DNA of 64,000 nt from Cupriavidus gilardii (lineage in GTDB: Bacteria; Pseudomonadota; Gammaproteobacteria; Burkholderiales; Burkholderiaceae): the NCBI RefSeq assembly GCF_013314895.1, contig NZ_JABTYE010000006.1, forward strand, positions 186,001 to 250,000, read 5' to 3'. The position numbers were made by a program, and so were the translations under genes. Under the pieces are notes generated by a model that was given only the letters and a program-made list of their open reading frames with translations, had not been told where the DNA came from and did not search any database. Of this stretch, positions 32,673 to 42,444 are shown piece by piece (positions within the stretch are counted from its first letter, which is position 1; each line of letters opens with the position of its first letter).

Positions 32673-33062
32673 AGTGAAGGTCTCCTCAGACCACATGGAA
32701 CAAAGCCCGCGGGGGAACAAGGCCGGTGGACCGAGGGGCGCGCACGGCGGCACGCGCGCCGTCGGGCGGCGAATGGCGGGCGATCGGGGGCAAGCTGTCT
32801 CCAGATGTCAGCGGCGCCCGGTCCCTCGACTTCCGGTCCGGATCTTGTCTGGCAGGCGGGGCGATACGCCGGTGCTGGGCACTGGCGCATCCCGTTGCGA
32901 ATGACGCGGCGCTGGCTCTCGGAGCCGGTCGCGCGTCGGCGTGTAGTATTGACACCCGCCAATCGAGGCACAAGCGCGTAACTACGCAGCGATCCTGCGT
33001 AGTACTACGCAACGGGACGGTCAGAGGCCGCTTCCCAGGCATCCGTGTTTACCCTGGTCACG
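32673..33062. other. Divergent region between cstA and the two-component system
   Basis: A 390-bp gap without a supportable gene. It holds a TTGACA hexamer at 32949-32954 without a good -10 partner, and the cluster of half-sites at 32982-33011. Confidence 0.6.
32982..33011. promoter_or_regulatory. Cluster of CTACGCA inverted half-sites, probable response-regulator operator
   Basis: CTACGCAG (32982-32989) and its complement CTGCGTAG (32995-33002) are spaced by 5 bp. The second arm is also part of a perfect 16-bp palindrome TGCGTAGTACTACGCA (32996-33011). Three alternating half-sites therefore lie 52 bp before the kinase start codon and 310 bp before cstA. Confidence 0.7.
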
Positions 33063-34556
33063 ATGAAACTCCGCCAGAAGATCCTGCTGCTCGCGGTCGC
33101 GCCGCTGGCGATCGCCATGCTCGGCATCGCGCTGGCCGTGCACTATCAGGCCACCGCGCTGGTCCGCCACGAGCGCGCGCTGGTCGAGGCGGCCTATCTG
33201 CAAAGCAAGGAAACCGAGCTGCGCCACTACGTACAGCTGGCGCAGAGTGCGATCGCGCCGCTGGTGAAGTCCGGCCGCAACGACGAGGCCACGCGCCAGG
33301 CCGCGATGCAGGCGCTGGCGGGGCTGGACTACGGTCCCGACGGCTATTTCTTCCTGTACGACCTGCAGGGCCGCAACCTGATGCACCCGCGCCAGCCGGA
33401 CCTGATCGGCAGGGATCTGTGGGATCTGCGCGATCCCGAGGGCGCGCTGCCGATCCAGCAGCTGATCGCGGCGGCGCGCGCAGGCGGCGGCGCGGTGCGC
33501 TATCGCTGGGAGAAGCCGTCGACCCGGCAGTTGGCACCCAAGCTCGGCTACGTGGTGGCGGTGCCGGAATGGGGCTGGATGCTTGGCACCGGCATCTATC
33601 TGGACGATGTCGAGGCGACGCTGCGCGAGCTCGACACGCGCGCCGAGACCGATATCCGCGCGACGCTGGCGTGGATCGGCGCGATCGCCGCGATCAGCAT
33701 CCTGCTGGTGGGCGCGGGCGGGCTGGCGCTGAACATCAGCGAGCATCGCGAGGCCGACGCCAAGCTGCGCCAGCTGGCGCAGCGCGTGGTGCGCTCGCAG
33801 GAGGACGAACGCGCGCGGCTGTCGCGCGAACTGCATGACGGCGTCAGCCAGCTGCTGGTGTCGGTCAAGCTGGTGCTGGAGACCGCGCTGAACCGGCTGG
33901 CGCAGGCGCCGACCGAGGGCGCGGCGGTGGCGCCGGTGCTAGGCATGGCGCTGAACCGGCTGGAGACGGTGTTCAACGAGGTGCGGCGCGTCGCGCGCAA
34001 CCTGCGGCCGGCGCTGCTCGACGACCTGGGCCTGCAGGCCGCGCTGCAGCATCTGGCCCGCGAGATGCAGGGCGCGAGCGGGCTGCGCATCGATATCGAT
34101 TGCCACGGCGTGCCGCGGCCGCTGTCGGACGAGGGGGCCACCGCGCTGTACCGCATCGCGCAGGAGGCGCTGACCAATGTCGAGCGCCACGCCAATGCGC
34201 GGCGCGTCGAACTGACGCTGTCCTATGCCGAGTCCGGCGTCGCGCTGGTGGTGCAGGACGACGGCAGCGGCTTCGATCTCGAGCGCGTGCAGCGCGACCC
34301 GCGCGGCGGCATCGGCCTGCGCAATCTGCGCGAGCGCATCGCCAGCCTGGGCGGCGAGTTCGATATCGACTCCGCGCCCGGCGGCACGCGCATCCGCGCC
34401 TATCTGCCGGCCTCGGCCTTCGCCCCCGAAACGCTGCAGATGCCGGAGACGCCGGAGACGCCGGAGACGCCGGAGACGCCGGAGACGCCGGCGCCGGCCA
34501 GCACGGCGGAGGCGCCGCCGGCCGCCCCGTCCCACTCTTCCCCGCTGTCCCGATGA
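33063..34556 (+). CDS. Cache-domain sensor histidine kinase (NarX/HisKA_3 type)
   Basis: Membrane kinase of 497 residues. Membrane helices at about 7-27 and 202-224 flank a periplasmic single-Cache domain with LDYGPDGYFFLYDLQGRNLMHP and WGWMLGTGIYLDD, which in the family binds small organic acids. The cytoplasmic part has HisKA_3 with ARLSRELHDGVSQ (phospho-acceptor H258), the segment LTNVERHANA and an ATPase domain (DDGSGF, GIGLRNLRERI). A PET tandem repeat and a Pro/Ala tail end the protein. The ATG at 33063 is preferred to 33045. Its TGA overlaps the response-regulator ATG. Confidence 0.92.
   Translation: MKLRQKILLLAVAPLAIAMLGIALAVHYQATALVRHERALVEAAYLQSKETELRHYVQLAQSAIAPLVKSGRNDEATRQAAMQALAGLDYGPDGYFFLYDLQGRNLMHPRQPDLIGRDLWDLRDPEGALPIQQLIAAARAGGGAVRYRWEKPSTRQLAPKLGYVVAVPEWGWMLGTGIYLDDVEATLRELDTRAETDIRATLAWIGAIAAISILLVGAGGLALNISEHREADAKLRQLAQRVVRSQEDERARLSRELHDGVSQLLVSVKLVLETALNRLAQAPTEGAAVAPVLGMALNRLETVFNEVRRVARNLRPALLDDLGLQAALQHLAREMQGASGLRIDIDCHGVPRPLSDEGATALYRIAQEALTNVERHANARRVELTLSYAESGVALVVQDDGSGFDLERVQRDPRGGIGLRNLRERIASLGGEFDIDSAPGGTRIRAYLPASAFAPETLQMPETPETPETPETPETPAPASTAEAPPAAPSHSSPLSR
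34442..34486 (+). repeat. Tandem 9-bp repeat (5 units) at the kinase 3' end
   Basis: Five copies of GCCGGAGAC encode the PETPETPETP tail of the kinase. Confidence 0.92.
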
Positions 34557-35227
34557 GCTCCTACTCCGAACCCTACCGTCCCGCGCGTGTGCTGCTGGTC
34601 GACGACCACACGCTGGTGCGCGACGGCATGCGCATGCATCTGGCACTGCAGCCGGGGCTGACCGTGGTCGGCGAGGCCGACGACGGCGAAGCGGCGCTGG
34701 CCTGGCTGGCGCGCTGCCGGCCCGATGCGCTGCCGGACCTGGTGATCACCGATATCGGCATGCGCGGCATGGGCGGCATCGCGCTGGCCGACGCGCTGCA
34801 CCAGCGCCATCCCGAGATCGCTGTGCTGATGCTGTCGATGCACGACAACCTCGAATACGTGCGGCAGGCGATGCGCGCCGGCGCGCGCGGCTACGTGCTG
34901 AAGGACGCCCCGGCCGACGAACTGCTGGCCGCAATCGACGCGGTGCTGGCGGGCCGCGTCTTCTACAGTGCCCGCATCGCCCGCCGCATGATCGAGGAAG
35001 GCCCGGCCGCCCATCCGCTCGATGCACTGACGCCGCGCGAACGCGACATCCTGAACGGCATCGGCCGCGGCCTGGCCAACAAGGAAATCGCGGCGTCCCT
35101 TGGCGTGTCGGTGCGCACGGTGGAGACGCATCGGCTCAACCTCAAACGCAAGCTCGGCATCGAGGGGCGCGCGGGGTTGGTCAAGTATGCGGTGGAGCAG
35201 TTGGGGGAAGGGGCCGAAAAGTCATAA
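34553..35227 (+). CDS. LuxR/NarL-family response regulator
   Basis: Regulator of 224 residues. The receiver domain has VLLVDDHTLVRDGMR, phospho-acceptor Asp in ITDIGMRGMGG and Lys in YVLKDAPADE. The C-terminal LuxR helix-turn-helix is LTPRERDILNGIGRGLANKEIAASLGVSVRTVETHRLNLKRKLG. The ATG overlaps the kinase stop (ATGA), indicating coupled translation. Its probable binding site is the half-site cluster at 32982-33011 and its probable target the cstA-ybdD operon; this is inferred from position only. Confidence 0.93.
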   Translation: MSSYSEPYRPARVLLVDDHTLVRDGMRMHLALQPGLTVVGEADDGEAALAWLARCRPDALPDLVITDIGMRGMGGIALADALHQRHPEIAVLMLSMHDNLEYVRQAMRAGARGYVLKDAPADELLAAIDAVLAGRVFYSARIARRMIEEGPAAHPLDALTPRERDILNGIGRGLANKEIAASLGVSVRTVETHRLNLKRKLGIEGRAGLVKYAVEQLGEGAEKS

Positions 35228-35303
35228 CGTCGGCGTTTCTGGATAGCCATAGTGCGTGCCCTTCCATAGGCTTCACCCCTTGGCGCCCCGCTTCCTTCGT
35301 CGA

Positions 35304-35321
35304 GTAGCACGTCTGTGCTAC
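35304..35321 (+). promoter_or_regulatory. Palindrome upstream of the antitoxin, probable operator
   Basis: Perfect inverted repeat GTAGCAC-GTCT-GTGCTAC, 25 bp before the antitoxin start codon. Ribbon-helix-helix antitoxins usually bind such sites to repress their own operon. Confidence 0.65.
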
Positions 35322-35346
35322 AGTCGGAAAACCAACGGAGGCTGCC

Positions 35347-35631
35347 ATGTCGACTACCACCATTCGTTTGTCCGAAGAAATGAAAGCTCGAATTGCACGC
35401 GCCGCGGAACGTGCGGGTACGACGCCGCACAACTTCATACTCCAAGCCATTTCAGAAAAGACTGCCCAGGAAGAACGTCGTGCCGAATTTCACGACGAAG
35501 CGCGGAAGCGCTTGGCCAACATAATCGCCACCGGCAAGACCATTGCGTGGGAGGACATGCGCGCTTATATGGAACAACGGGCCGCAGGGAAACTGCCACC
35601 ACGCCCGCTGCCCAGGAAGCTGGTCCGATAG
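35347..35631 (+). CDS. Ribbon-helix-helix antitoxin of a type II toxin-antitoxin pair
   Basis: A 94-residue protein. The N-terminal ribbon-helix-helix (STTTIRLSEEMKARIARAAERAGTTPHNFILQAISEKTAQEE) binds DNA, and the C-terminal part (IATGKTIAWEDMRAYMEQRAAGK) is the expected toxin-neutralising segment. A GGAGG ribosome site lies 7 bp before the ATG. The toxin gene starts 3 bp after its stop. Base composition is lower in GC than the neighbours, hinting at acquisition. Confidence 0.9.
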   Translation: MSTTTIRLSEEMKARIARAAERAGTTPHNFILQAISEKTAQEERRAEFHDEARKRLANIIATGKTIAWEDMRAYMEQRAAGKLPPRPLPRKLVR

Positions 35632-35633
35632 CA

Positions 35634-35942
35634 ATGACTCGCGTCGAACTTGCATCCGAGGTGACGGATGACTTCGATCGGATCGTTGCTCACCTCGACC
35701 GCCATCACGTCCCGAATCCCGAGGCGCGAATTGGCGAAATCGTCCAGGCGCTGCAAGTGCTGACACACAGTCCGCTGATGGGGCGGCCAGTCGATGACGA
35801 TATACGCGAACTTGTGATCGGGCGGGGCTCGCATGGCTACATTGCCGCGTATCACTATGTAGAAGCCATGGACATGGTTCTCGTGGTGGCCATCCGAAGC
35901 CAGAAGGAAGGCGGCTATGCCGATCGCGACGGCCGGGGCTAA
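35634..35942 (+). CDS. ParE/RelE-family toxin
   Basis: A 102-residue protein of the ParE/RelE fold: TRVELASEVTDDFDRIVAHLDRHHV, ARIGEIVQALQVLTHSPLMGRPVDDDIRELVIGRGSHGYIAAYHYVEAMDMVLVVAIRSQKEGGY. The arrangement of the helical N-terminal half and the C-terminal strands (YIAAYHYV, VLVVAIRSQKE) matches the family. The ATG at 35634 follows the antitoxin stop by 2 bases, so they are coupled. Whether the target is gyrase or the ribosome cannot be decided. Confidence 0.88.
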   Translation: MTRVELASEVTDDFDRIVAHLDRHHVPNPEARIGEIVQALQVLTHSPLMGRPVDDDIRELVIGRGSHGYIAAYHYVEAMDMVLVVAIRSQKEGGYADRDGRG

Positions 35943-35975
35943 TCCATGTTCCGACAGGCGTAGAAGACAAAAAGA

Positions 35976-35999
35976 AAGCCCTCGCAATAGCGAGGGCTT
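35976..35999 (-). terminator. Terminator between the toxin gene and pckG
   Basis: Perfect 10-bp stem AAGCCCTCGC/GCGAGGGCTT with a 4-nt loop. On the minus strand it is followed by TCTTTTTGTC, so it ends the pckG transcript; it can also serve the toxin-antitoxin transcript from the other side. Confidence 0.88.
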
Positions 36000-36056
36000 C
36001 GTCATTTCGGATGACGCCTGCCCGAAGGCAAGCGCGAAAGTCAGGCGTCTACCGCA

Positions 36057-37913
<1,857 letters not shown>

Positions 37914-38562
37914 GGTGGTACTCCAAAGCAAAAAAGAAATCTTTGGCAAAGCCTGGCCCGGGGCCGCGCTCTGAAAAACCGGATGAAACGCGGAATCGAC
38001 GAGAACGCCTGCCATGGCCGCATGCTTGAGGGACCACTTCTTGTGAAAGCGGTTCCGCATGTGGGGCGGGCGTTCTGCCCGCATGGCGCCCGCACGGTGG
38101 TCGGTGTGGACCACGCTCGCTCGGGACCGTCACATCCCGTTACAAGTCCGGCGCGATCCAGTCGGGAATCGATCGCGGCGGGCCTTGCGGCTGCGCTACA
38201 GTGGCGGTTTTCCCGCGGACGTGTCGCAGCGGGTGCCAGTCAAGCTTTGTCCGGCGACAACCCGGTTGCGGGAGCCAGGCTCGACCGACAATCCGGGACG
38301 TCACCGAAGGCGGCAAGGATACCACCGCTGTCGTCCTCCGTTTTTTGCTCTGCAGCAAGCGGGCGGCGCGAAAACCGGTCGGAACGCCGTGTCGCCATGG
38401 CTTGTCGCAGCACTTTGGTGGCCAACCTTACTGGCCGCGCGCATGCCGGTCTGTGGGCACGCGTACCAACCGGGTTGCGGCGTCAATTGCACCGCCATCG
38501 GTCATCGGGCCGCTCACCGTAGTTCACCGAACCGCTCACCGAACCGCTCACCGAATCCGACG
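37914..38562. other. Divergent intergenic region between pckG and the hydroxyacid dehydrogenase
   Basis: This 649-bp gap should contain two promoters. No open frame in it has domain-like content; the antisense frames look like GC-driven noise. Its right end is the 12-bp tandem array at 38510-38555. Confidence 0.5.
38510..38555. repeat. Tandem 12-bp repeat upstream of the hydroxyacid dehydrogenase
   Basis: Two perfect copies of CCGCTCACCGAA (38532-38543, 38544-38555) preceded by a truncated copy and one more variant unit at 38510-38521. It ends 7 bp before the start codon, so it covers the expected ribosome-binding region. Confidence 0.9.
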
Positions 38563-39585
38563 ATGAAAATTGCCGTTCTCGACGACTACCAGGATGCCGT
38601 GCGCAAGCTGGCCTGCTTCCAGCTGCTGCAGGGCCATGACGTCAAGGTGTTCAACAACACCGTCAAGGGCGTGGGCCAGCTGGCGGCGCGCCTGTCCGAT
38701 GTCGAAGCCGTGGTGCTGATCCGCGAGCGCACCCGCATCACGCGCCAGCTGCTGGAGAAGCTGCCGAAGCTGAAGATCATCAGCCAGACCGGCCGGGTCG
38801 GCGGCGCGGGCAGCCATATCGACGTGGACGCCTGCACCGACCGCGGCGTGGTGGTGCTCGAAGGGGTCGGTTCGCCGGTCGCGCCGGCCGAGCTGACCTG
38901 GGCGCTGATCATGGCGGCGCAGCGGCGGATTCCGCAGTACGTTGCCAGCCTGAAGCACGGCGCCTGGCAGCAGTCGGGTCTGAAATCGACCACGATGCCG
39001 CCCAATTTCGGGCTCGGCCAGGTGCTCAAGGGCCAGACGCTCGGCATCTGGGGCTACGGCAAGATCGGCCGCCTGGTGGCCGGCTATGGCCGCGCCTTCG
39101 GCATGAACGTGCTGGTCTGGGGCCGCGAGGCCTCGCAGACGGCCGCGCGCGAGGACGGCTTCGCGGTGGCCGAATCGAAGGAGCAGCTGTTCGCCGACAG
39201 CGACGTGCTGTCGCTGCTGCTGCGGCTGAACGACGAGACCCGCCATATCGTCAAGCTGGCCGACCTGACCTCGATGAAGCCGACCGCGCTGTTCGTCAAC
39301 ACCAGCCGCGCCGAGCTGGTCGAGGAAAACGCGCTGGTGGCGGCGCTCAACCGCGGCCGGCCCGGCATGGCGGCGGTCGACGTGTTCGAGTCCGAGCCGA
39401 TCCTGCAGGGCCACGCGCTGCTGCGGATGGAGAACTGCATCTGCACGCCGCATCTGGGCTATGTCGAGCGCGACAGCTACGAGCTGTACTTCCGCACCGC
39501 GTTCCAGAACATCCTCGACGTGCTGTCCGGCGAGCACGGCAGCGTGGTCAATCCGAAGGCGCTGACGCCCGCGCTGACGCGTTAG
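38563..39585 (+). CDS. D-2-hydroxyacid dehydrogenase family protein
   Basis: NAD-dependent oxidoreductase of 340 residues. The catalytic domain starts MKIAVLDDYQDAVRKLACF, and the Rossmann fold has LGIWGYGKIGRLVAGYGRAFGMNVLVWG. The catalytic residues are placed as usual: Arg in FVNTSRAELVEE, Glu in FESEPILQGH and His in CTPHLGYVERD. It resembles the phosphoglycerate-dehydrogenase group, but the C-terminal ACT domain of some SerA types is absent and the substrate is unknown. The ATG at 38563 lies just after the tandem repeat, and no strong ribosome-binding site is seen. Confidence 0.9.
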   Translation: MKIAVLDDYQDAVRKLACFQLLQGHDVKVFNNTVKGVGQLAARLSDVEAVVLIRERTRITRQLLEKLPKLKIISQTGRVGGAGSHIDVDACTDRGVVVLEGVGSPVAPAELTWALIMAAQRRIPQYVASLKHGAWQQSGLKSTTMPPNFGLGQVLKGQTLGIWGYGKIGRLVAGYGRAFGMNVLVWGREASQTAAREDGFAVAESKEQLFADSDVLSLLLRLNDETRHIVKLADLTSMKPTALFVNTSRAELVEENALVAALNRGRPGMAAVDVFESEPILQGHALLRMENCICTPHLGYVERDSYELYFRTAFQNILDVLSGEHGSVVNPKALTPALTR

Positions 39586-39715
39586 GCGCCGTTCTCGGCC
39601 TCGGTCCGGGGCGATCTCCGCGGCCGCGGCGGCGCCCGACCCGATCGGCGCAAAACCGCTACACTGCCGGGATTCGCGGGCGGTCCCCTGCCGCCATCTC
39701 CCCTCGCGTCCCATC

Positions 39716-40888
39716 ATGGATCCCAGGCTTCTGACGCTTTGCGTCGGCAATTTCGTCATCGGCACCGGCGCGATGATCGTCACCGGCATGCTGAACGACA
39801 TCGCCGGCGATTTCCATTTGAGCGCCGCCACCGCCGGCCAGCTGGTCTCGGCCTTTGCGCTGGCCTGCTGCGTCGGCGCGCCGCTGTTCGCCACGCTCGG
39901 TTCGCGCATTGACCGCCGCCTGCTGCTGGTGGGCGCCCTCGCGCTCTATGGCGCGCTGCATCTGGCCTCGGCGCTGGCGCCGAACTTCGGCGCGCTGGTC
40001 GTGCTGCGTTTCGTCACGGCGATCGGCGCCGCCATCTATACTCCGCAGGCTGCCGCCACGCTGCCGCTGCTGGTCGATGCGAAGCTGCGCGGCCGCGCGA
40101 TCAGCTTCGTTTTCCTCGGCTGGAGCGTGGCCAGCGTGGTCGGCGTGCCGATGGGCACCTGGATCAGCACGACGCTGGGCTGGCGCGTCAGCATGGGCGT
40201 GGTCGGCGTGATGGCGCTGGGCGTGGCGATCGCGCTGTGGCGGGTGCTGCCGCGCGGGCTGATGGTGGCGCCGGTCGGGCGCGCGGCCTGGGGCGCGGTG
40301 CTGCGCCATACGCCGCTGTTGATGGTGGTCGGCGTGACGATGGTGTCGTCGGCCGGCATGTTCACCATGTTCACCTATATCGCGCCGATGCTGCGCGACG
40401 TCCACGGCGTCAGCGGCGGCGCGCTGAGCCTGATGTTCCTGGCCTACGGCGCCTGCGGCGTGCTGGGCAACGTGGTGGCGGCCGCGCGCATGGACCGCGC
40501 CACGCCGGCCCGCGTGGTCCACGTCGCGCTGGGCACCTCGCTGGCGGCGATGCTGCTGTGGCCGTTGACCGGGCTCGGCCCGATCGCACTGGTGCTGATC
40601 TTCATGCTGTGGGGCATCGGCGGCTTCGCCACCAACAGCGCGCAGCAGGCGCGGCTGGTCGCGCTGGCGCCGGAGCGGGCGGCGGTCTCGATCTCGCTCA
40701 ATTCCTCGTCGATCTATCTGGGCCAGGCGATCGGCGCGATGGTCGGCGCGGCGATCTACGCCACCACCGGCGCGCAGGCGCTGCATTGGGGCGCGGCCGC
40801 GCTGATGCTCGGCGCCCTGCTGCTGTCGGCGCGCGCCCGCGCCCTCGGTTGCCGCTGGCTGCGCCGGCAGGCGCCGCAGCAGGCCTGA
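39716..40888 (+). CDS. MFS transporter (DHA1-type exporter)
   Basis: Twelve-helix major facilitator protein of 390 residues. Helix 1 begins LLTLCVGNFVIGTGAMIVTGMLNDIAGDF; motif A-like GSRIDRRLLLVGAL follows helix 2, and a motif C-like GWSVASVVGVPMGTWI lies in helix 5. The pattern is that of drug or sugar-efflux carriers (arabinose/chloramphenicol-type). The substrate is unknown. It is 130 bp downstream of the dehydrogenase gene and may have its own promoter. Confidence 0.9.
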   Translation: MDPRLLTLCVGNFVIGTGAMIVTGMLNDIAGDFHLSAATAGQLVSAFALACCVGAPLFATLGSRIDRRLLLVGALALYGALHLASALAPNFGALVVLRFVTAIGAAIYTPQAAATLPLLVDAKLRGRAISFVFLGWSVASVVGVPMGTWISTTLGWRVSMGVVGVMALGVAIALWRVLPRGLMVAPVGRAAWGAVLRHTPLLMVVGVTMVSSAGMFTMFTYIAPMLRDVHGVSGGALSLMFLAYGACGVLGNVVAAARMDRATPARVVHVALGTSLAAMLLWPLTGLGPIALVLIFMLWGIGGFATNSAQQARLVALAPERAAVSISLNSSSIYLGQAIGAMVGAAIYATTGAQALHWGAAALMLGALLLSARARALGCRWLRRQAPQQA

Positions 40889-41222
40889 GCGCGCCCTGCT
40901 GCTGCAAGGCGCCGCGTGGCGCTTCGCACGGCCCGGGATCGGACGCCTCCTGGGCCGACCCCCGGCCGCACCCCCGGCCCCGGCCGCCCGGGCCCGTTTT
41001 CTGCTAATGTTTGATCCCTGATACAAAGACGGCCCCTCTCCTGTAATCGTTTGTAATACAGACGCGTCTGCCAACGCTTGCCAGATACGGCGCCAAGGCG
41101 GTACCACTGGGGGCGGCCGGCCGCCCACCGGTTCCCAGAAGCCGGCGGCGGTCGTCCGGGTGGGCACGACGAAAAAAGGGAGCGAACCCGCGCACCAGCG
41201 CGGGGCAGCAGAGGGTCCTCGC
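40889..41222. other. Upstream region of the first RND operon with a 12-bp palindrome
   Basis: A 334-bp gap with no supportable gene. It contains TGTAAT repeated at 41042 and 41052 and the perfect palindrome CAGACGCGTCTG (41059-41070), a candidate regulator site about 150 bp before the pump genes. Confidence 0.5.
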
Positions 41223-42440
41223 ATGAAATCGAAGGGTATCGACCAGGCCAAAGGCTTCGTCGAAAGCAACTGGAGCCAGGCCATGGGTACCGGCAGAAGT
41301 CGTGTGTCGCCCTGGCTGGCGCTGGCATTGTTGGCGTTGCTGGCGGTCGCCGGCTGGTACGTATGGAAGACGTGGTTCGCCGCCAGGCCGCAGGCGCAGG
41401 GCCCGGCGCCGGTGGCGGTGACCACCGCGCTGGCACGACAGGGCGACGTGCCGCTGCAGGTCAGCGTCAACGGCAACGTGACCGCGCTGTCGACCGTCGA
41501 GATCCGCCCGCAGGTCTCCAGCACCGTCCGCACCGTCCATATCCGCGAAGGCCAGACCGTCAAGCCCGGCGATCTGCTGTTCTCGCTCGATACCCGCATG
41601 GACGAGGCCAATCTGGCCCGCGCCCGCGCCCAGCTGCTGCGCGACCAGGCCGATCTGGCCGACGCCCGCCGCTCCCTGGCGCGCAGCGAGGAACTGGTCG
41701 CGCGCAACTTCATCTCGCGCAGCGCGGTCGATACCGCGCGCGCCAAGGTCGATGCGCTGGAGGCGACGGTGCGAGCCGACCAGGCCGCGATCGAGGCGAG
41801 CCGCGTCGCGGTCAGCTACGGCGCGATCCGCGCCACCATCGGCGGCCGCACCGGCGTGATCAACGTCTTTCCCGGTTCGCTGGTCTTGCCGACCGCGGCG
41901 CAGCCGATGGTGACGATCGCGCAGATTCAGCCGATCGCGGTCACCTTCACGCTGCCCGAACGCCAGCTCGCCGCGCTGCGCGACGCGCTGCGCAGCGGTC
42001 CGGTGCCGGTGACTGCGCAGCCCAACGACGGCAATCCCGAACCGGTGCAGGGCCGCATCACCTTCGTCGACAACACCGTCGATCCGCAGTACGGCACCAT
42101 CCGCGTCAAGGCGCAATTCGACAACGAGGCCCAGCGCCTGTGGCCCGGCACCTATGCGCGGGTCGAGGCGGTGGTGCAGACGCTGACGGGCGTGGTGTCC
42201 GTGCCGCCGCAGTCGGTGGTCACCGGACCGGAAGGCCGCTTCGTCTATGCGGTGCAGGCCGACGGCAAGGTGCGGGCGATGCCGGTCAAGATGCTGGCGG
42301 CGACCGCCGCGGCGGCGGTGGTCGAAGGCGTGCCGGCCGGCACGCGCGTGGTGGTCGAGGGCGTGCAGAACCTGCGTCCGGGCAGCGCAGTGCGCGAGGC
42401 CAGCGCCGCCGGCGCTGCTCCGGCTCCCGGAAAGCATTGA
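41223..42440 (+). CDS. RND efflux periplasmic adaptor (MdtA type)
   Basis: Adaptor of 405 residues that bridges an RND permease and an outer-membrane channel. An N-terminal membrane anchor (SPWLALALLALLAVAGWYVW, about 29-48) precedes the lipoyl/barrel-sandwich domain (LPLQ-like SVNGNVTALSTVEIRPQVSSTVRTVHIREGQTVKPGDLLFSLD), a coiled-coil hairpin (LARARAQLLRDQADLADARRSLARSEELVARNFISRSAVD) and the beta-barrel and membrane-proximal domains (GRITFVDNTVDPQYGTIRVKAQF). The ATG at 41223 is used, with AGGG upstream; one at 41283 is an alternative. Its permease starts 4 bp downstream. Confidence 0.93.
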   Translation: MKSKGIDQAKGFVESNWSQAMGTGRSRVSPWLALALLALLAVAGWYVWKTWFAARPQAQGPAPVAVTTALARQGDVPLQVSVNGNVTALSTVEIRPQVSSTVRTVHIREGQTVKPGDLLFSLDTRMDEANLARARAQLLRDQADLADARRSLARSEELVARNFISRSAVDTARAKVDALEATVRADQAAIEASRVAVSYGAIRATIGGRTGVINVFPGSLVLPTAAQPMVTIAQIQPIAVTFTLPERQLAALRDALRSGPVPVTAQPNDGNPEPVQGRITFVDNTVDPQYGTIRVKAQFDNEAQRLWPGTYARVEAVVQTLTGVVSVPPQSVVTGPEGRFVYAVQADGKVRAMPVKMLAATAAAAVVEGVPAGTRVVVEGVQNLRPGSAVREASAAGAAPAPGKH

Positions 42441-42444
42441 CGCC

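Noticed and set aside
32949-32954. TTGACA as the -35 of the kinase promoter
   Set aside because: No acceptable -10 lies at the right distance.
38140-38358. Minus-strand open frame in the pckG upstream gap as a small gene
   Set aside because: It has no ribosome site, no recognisable motif and biased composition typical of chance frames.
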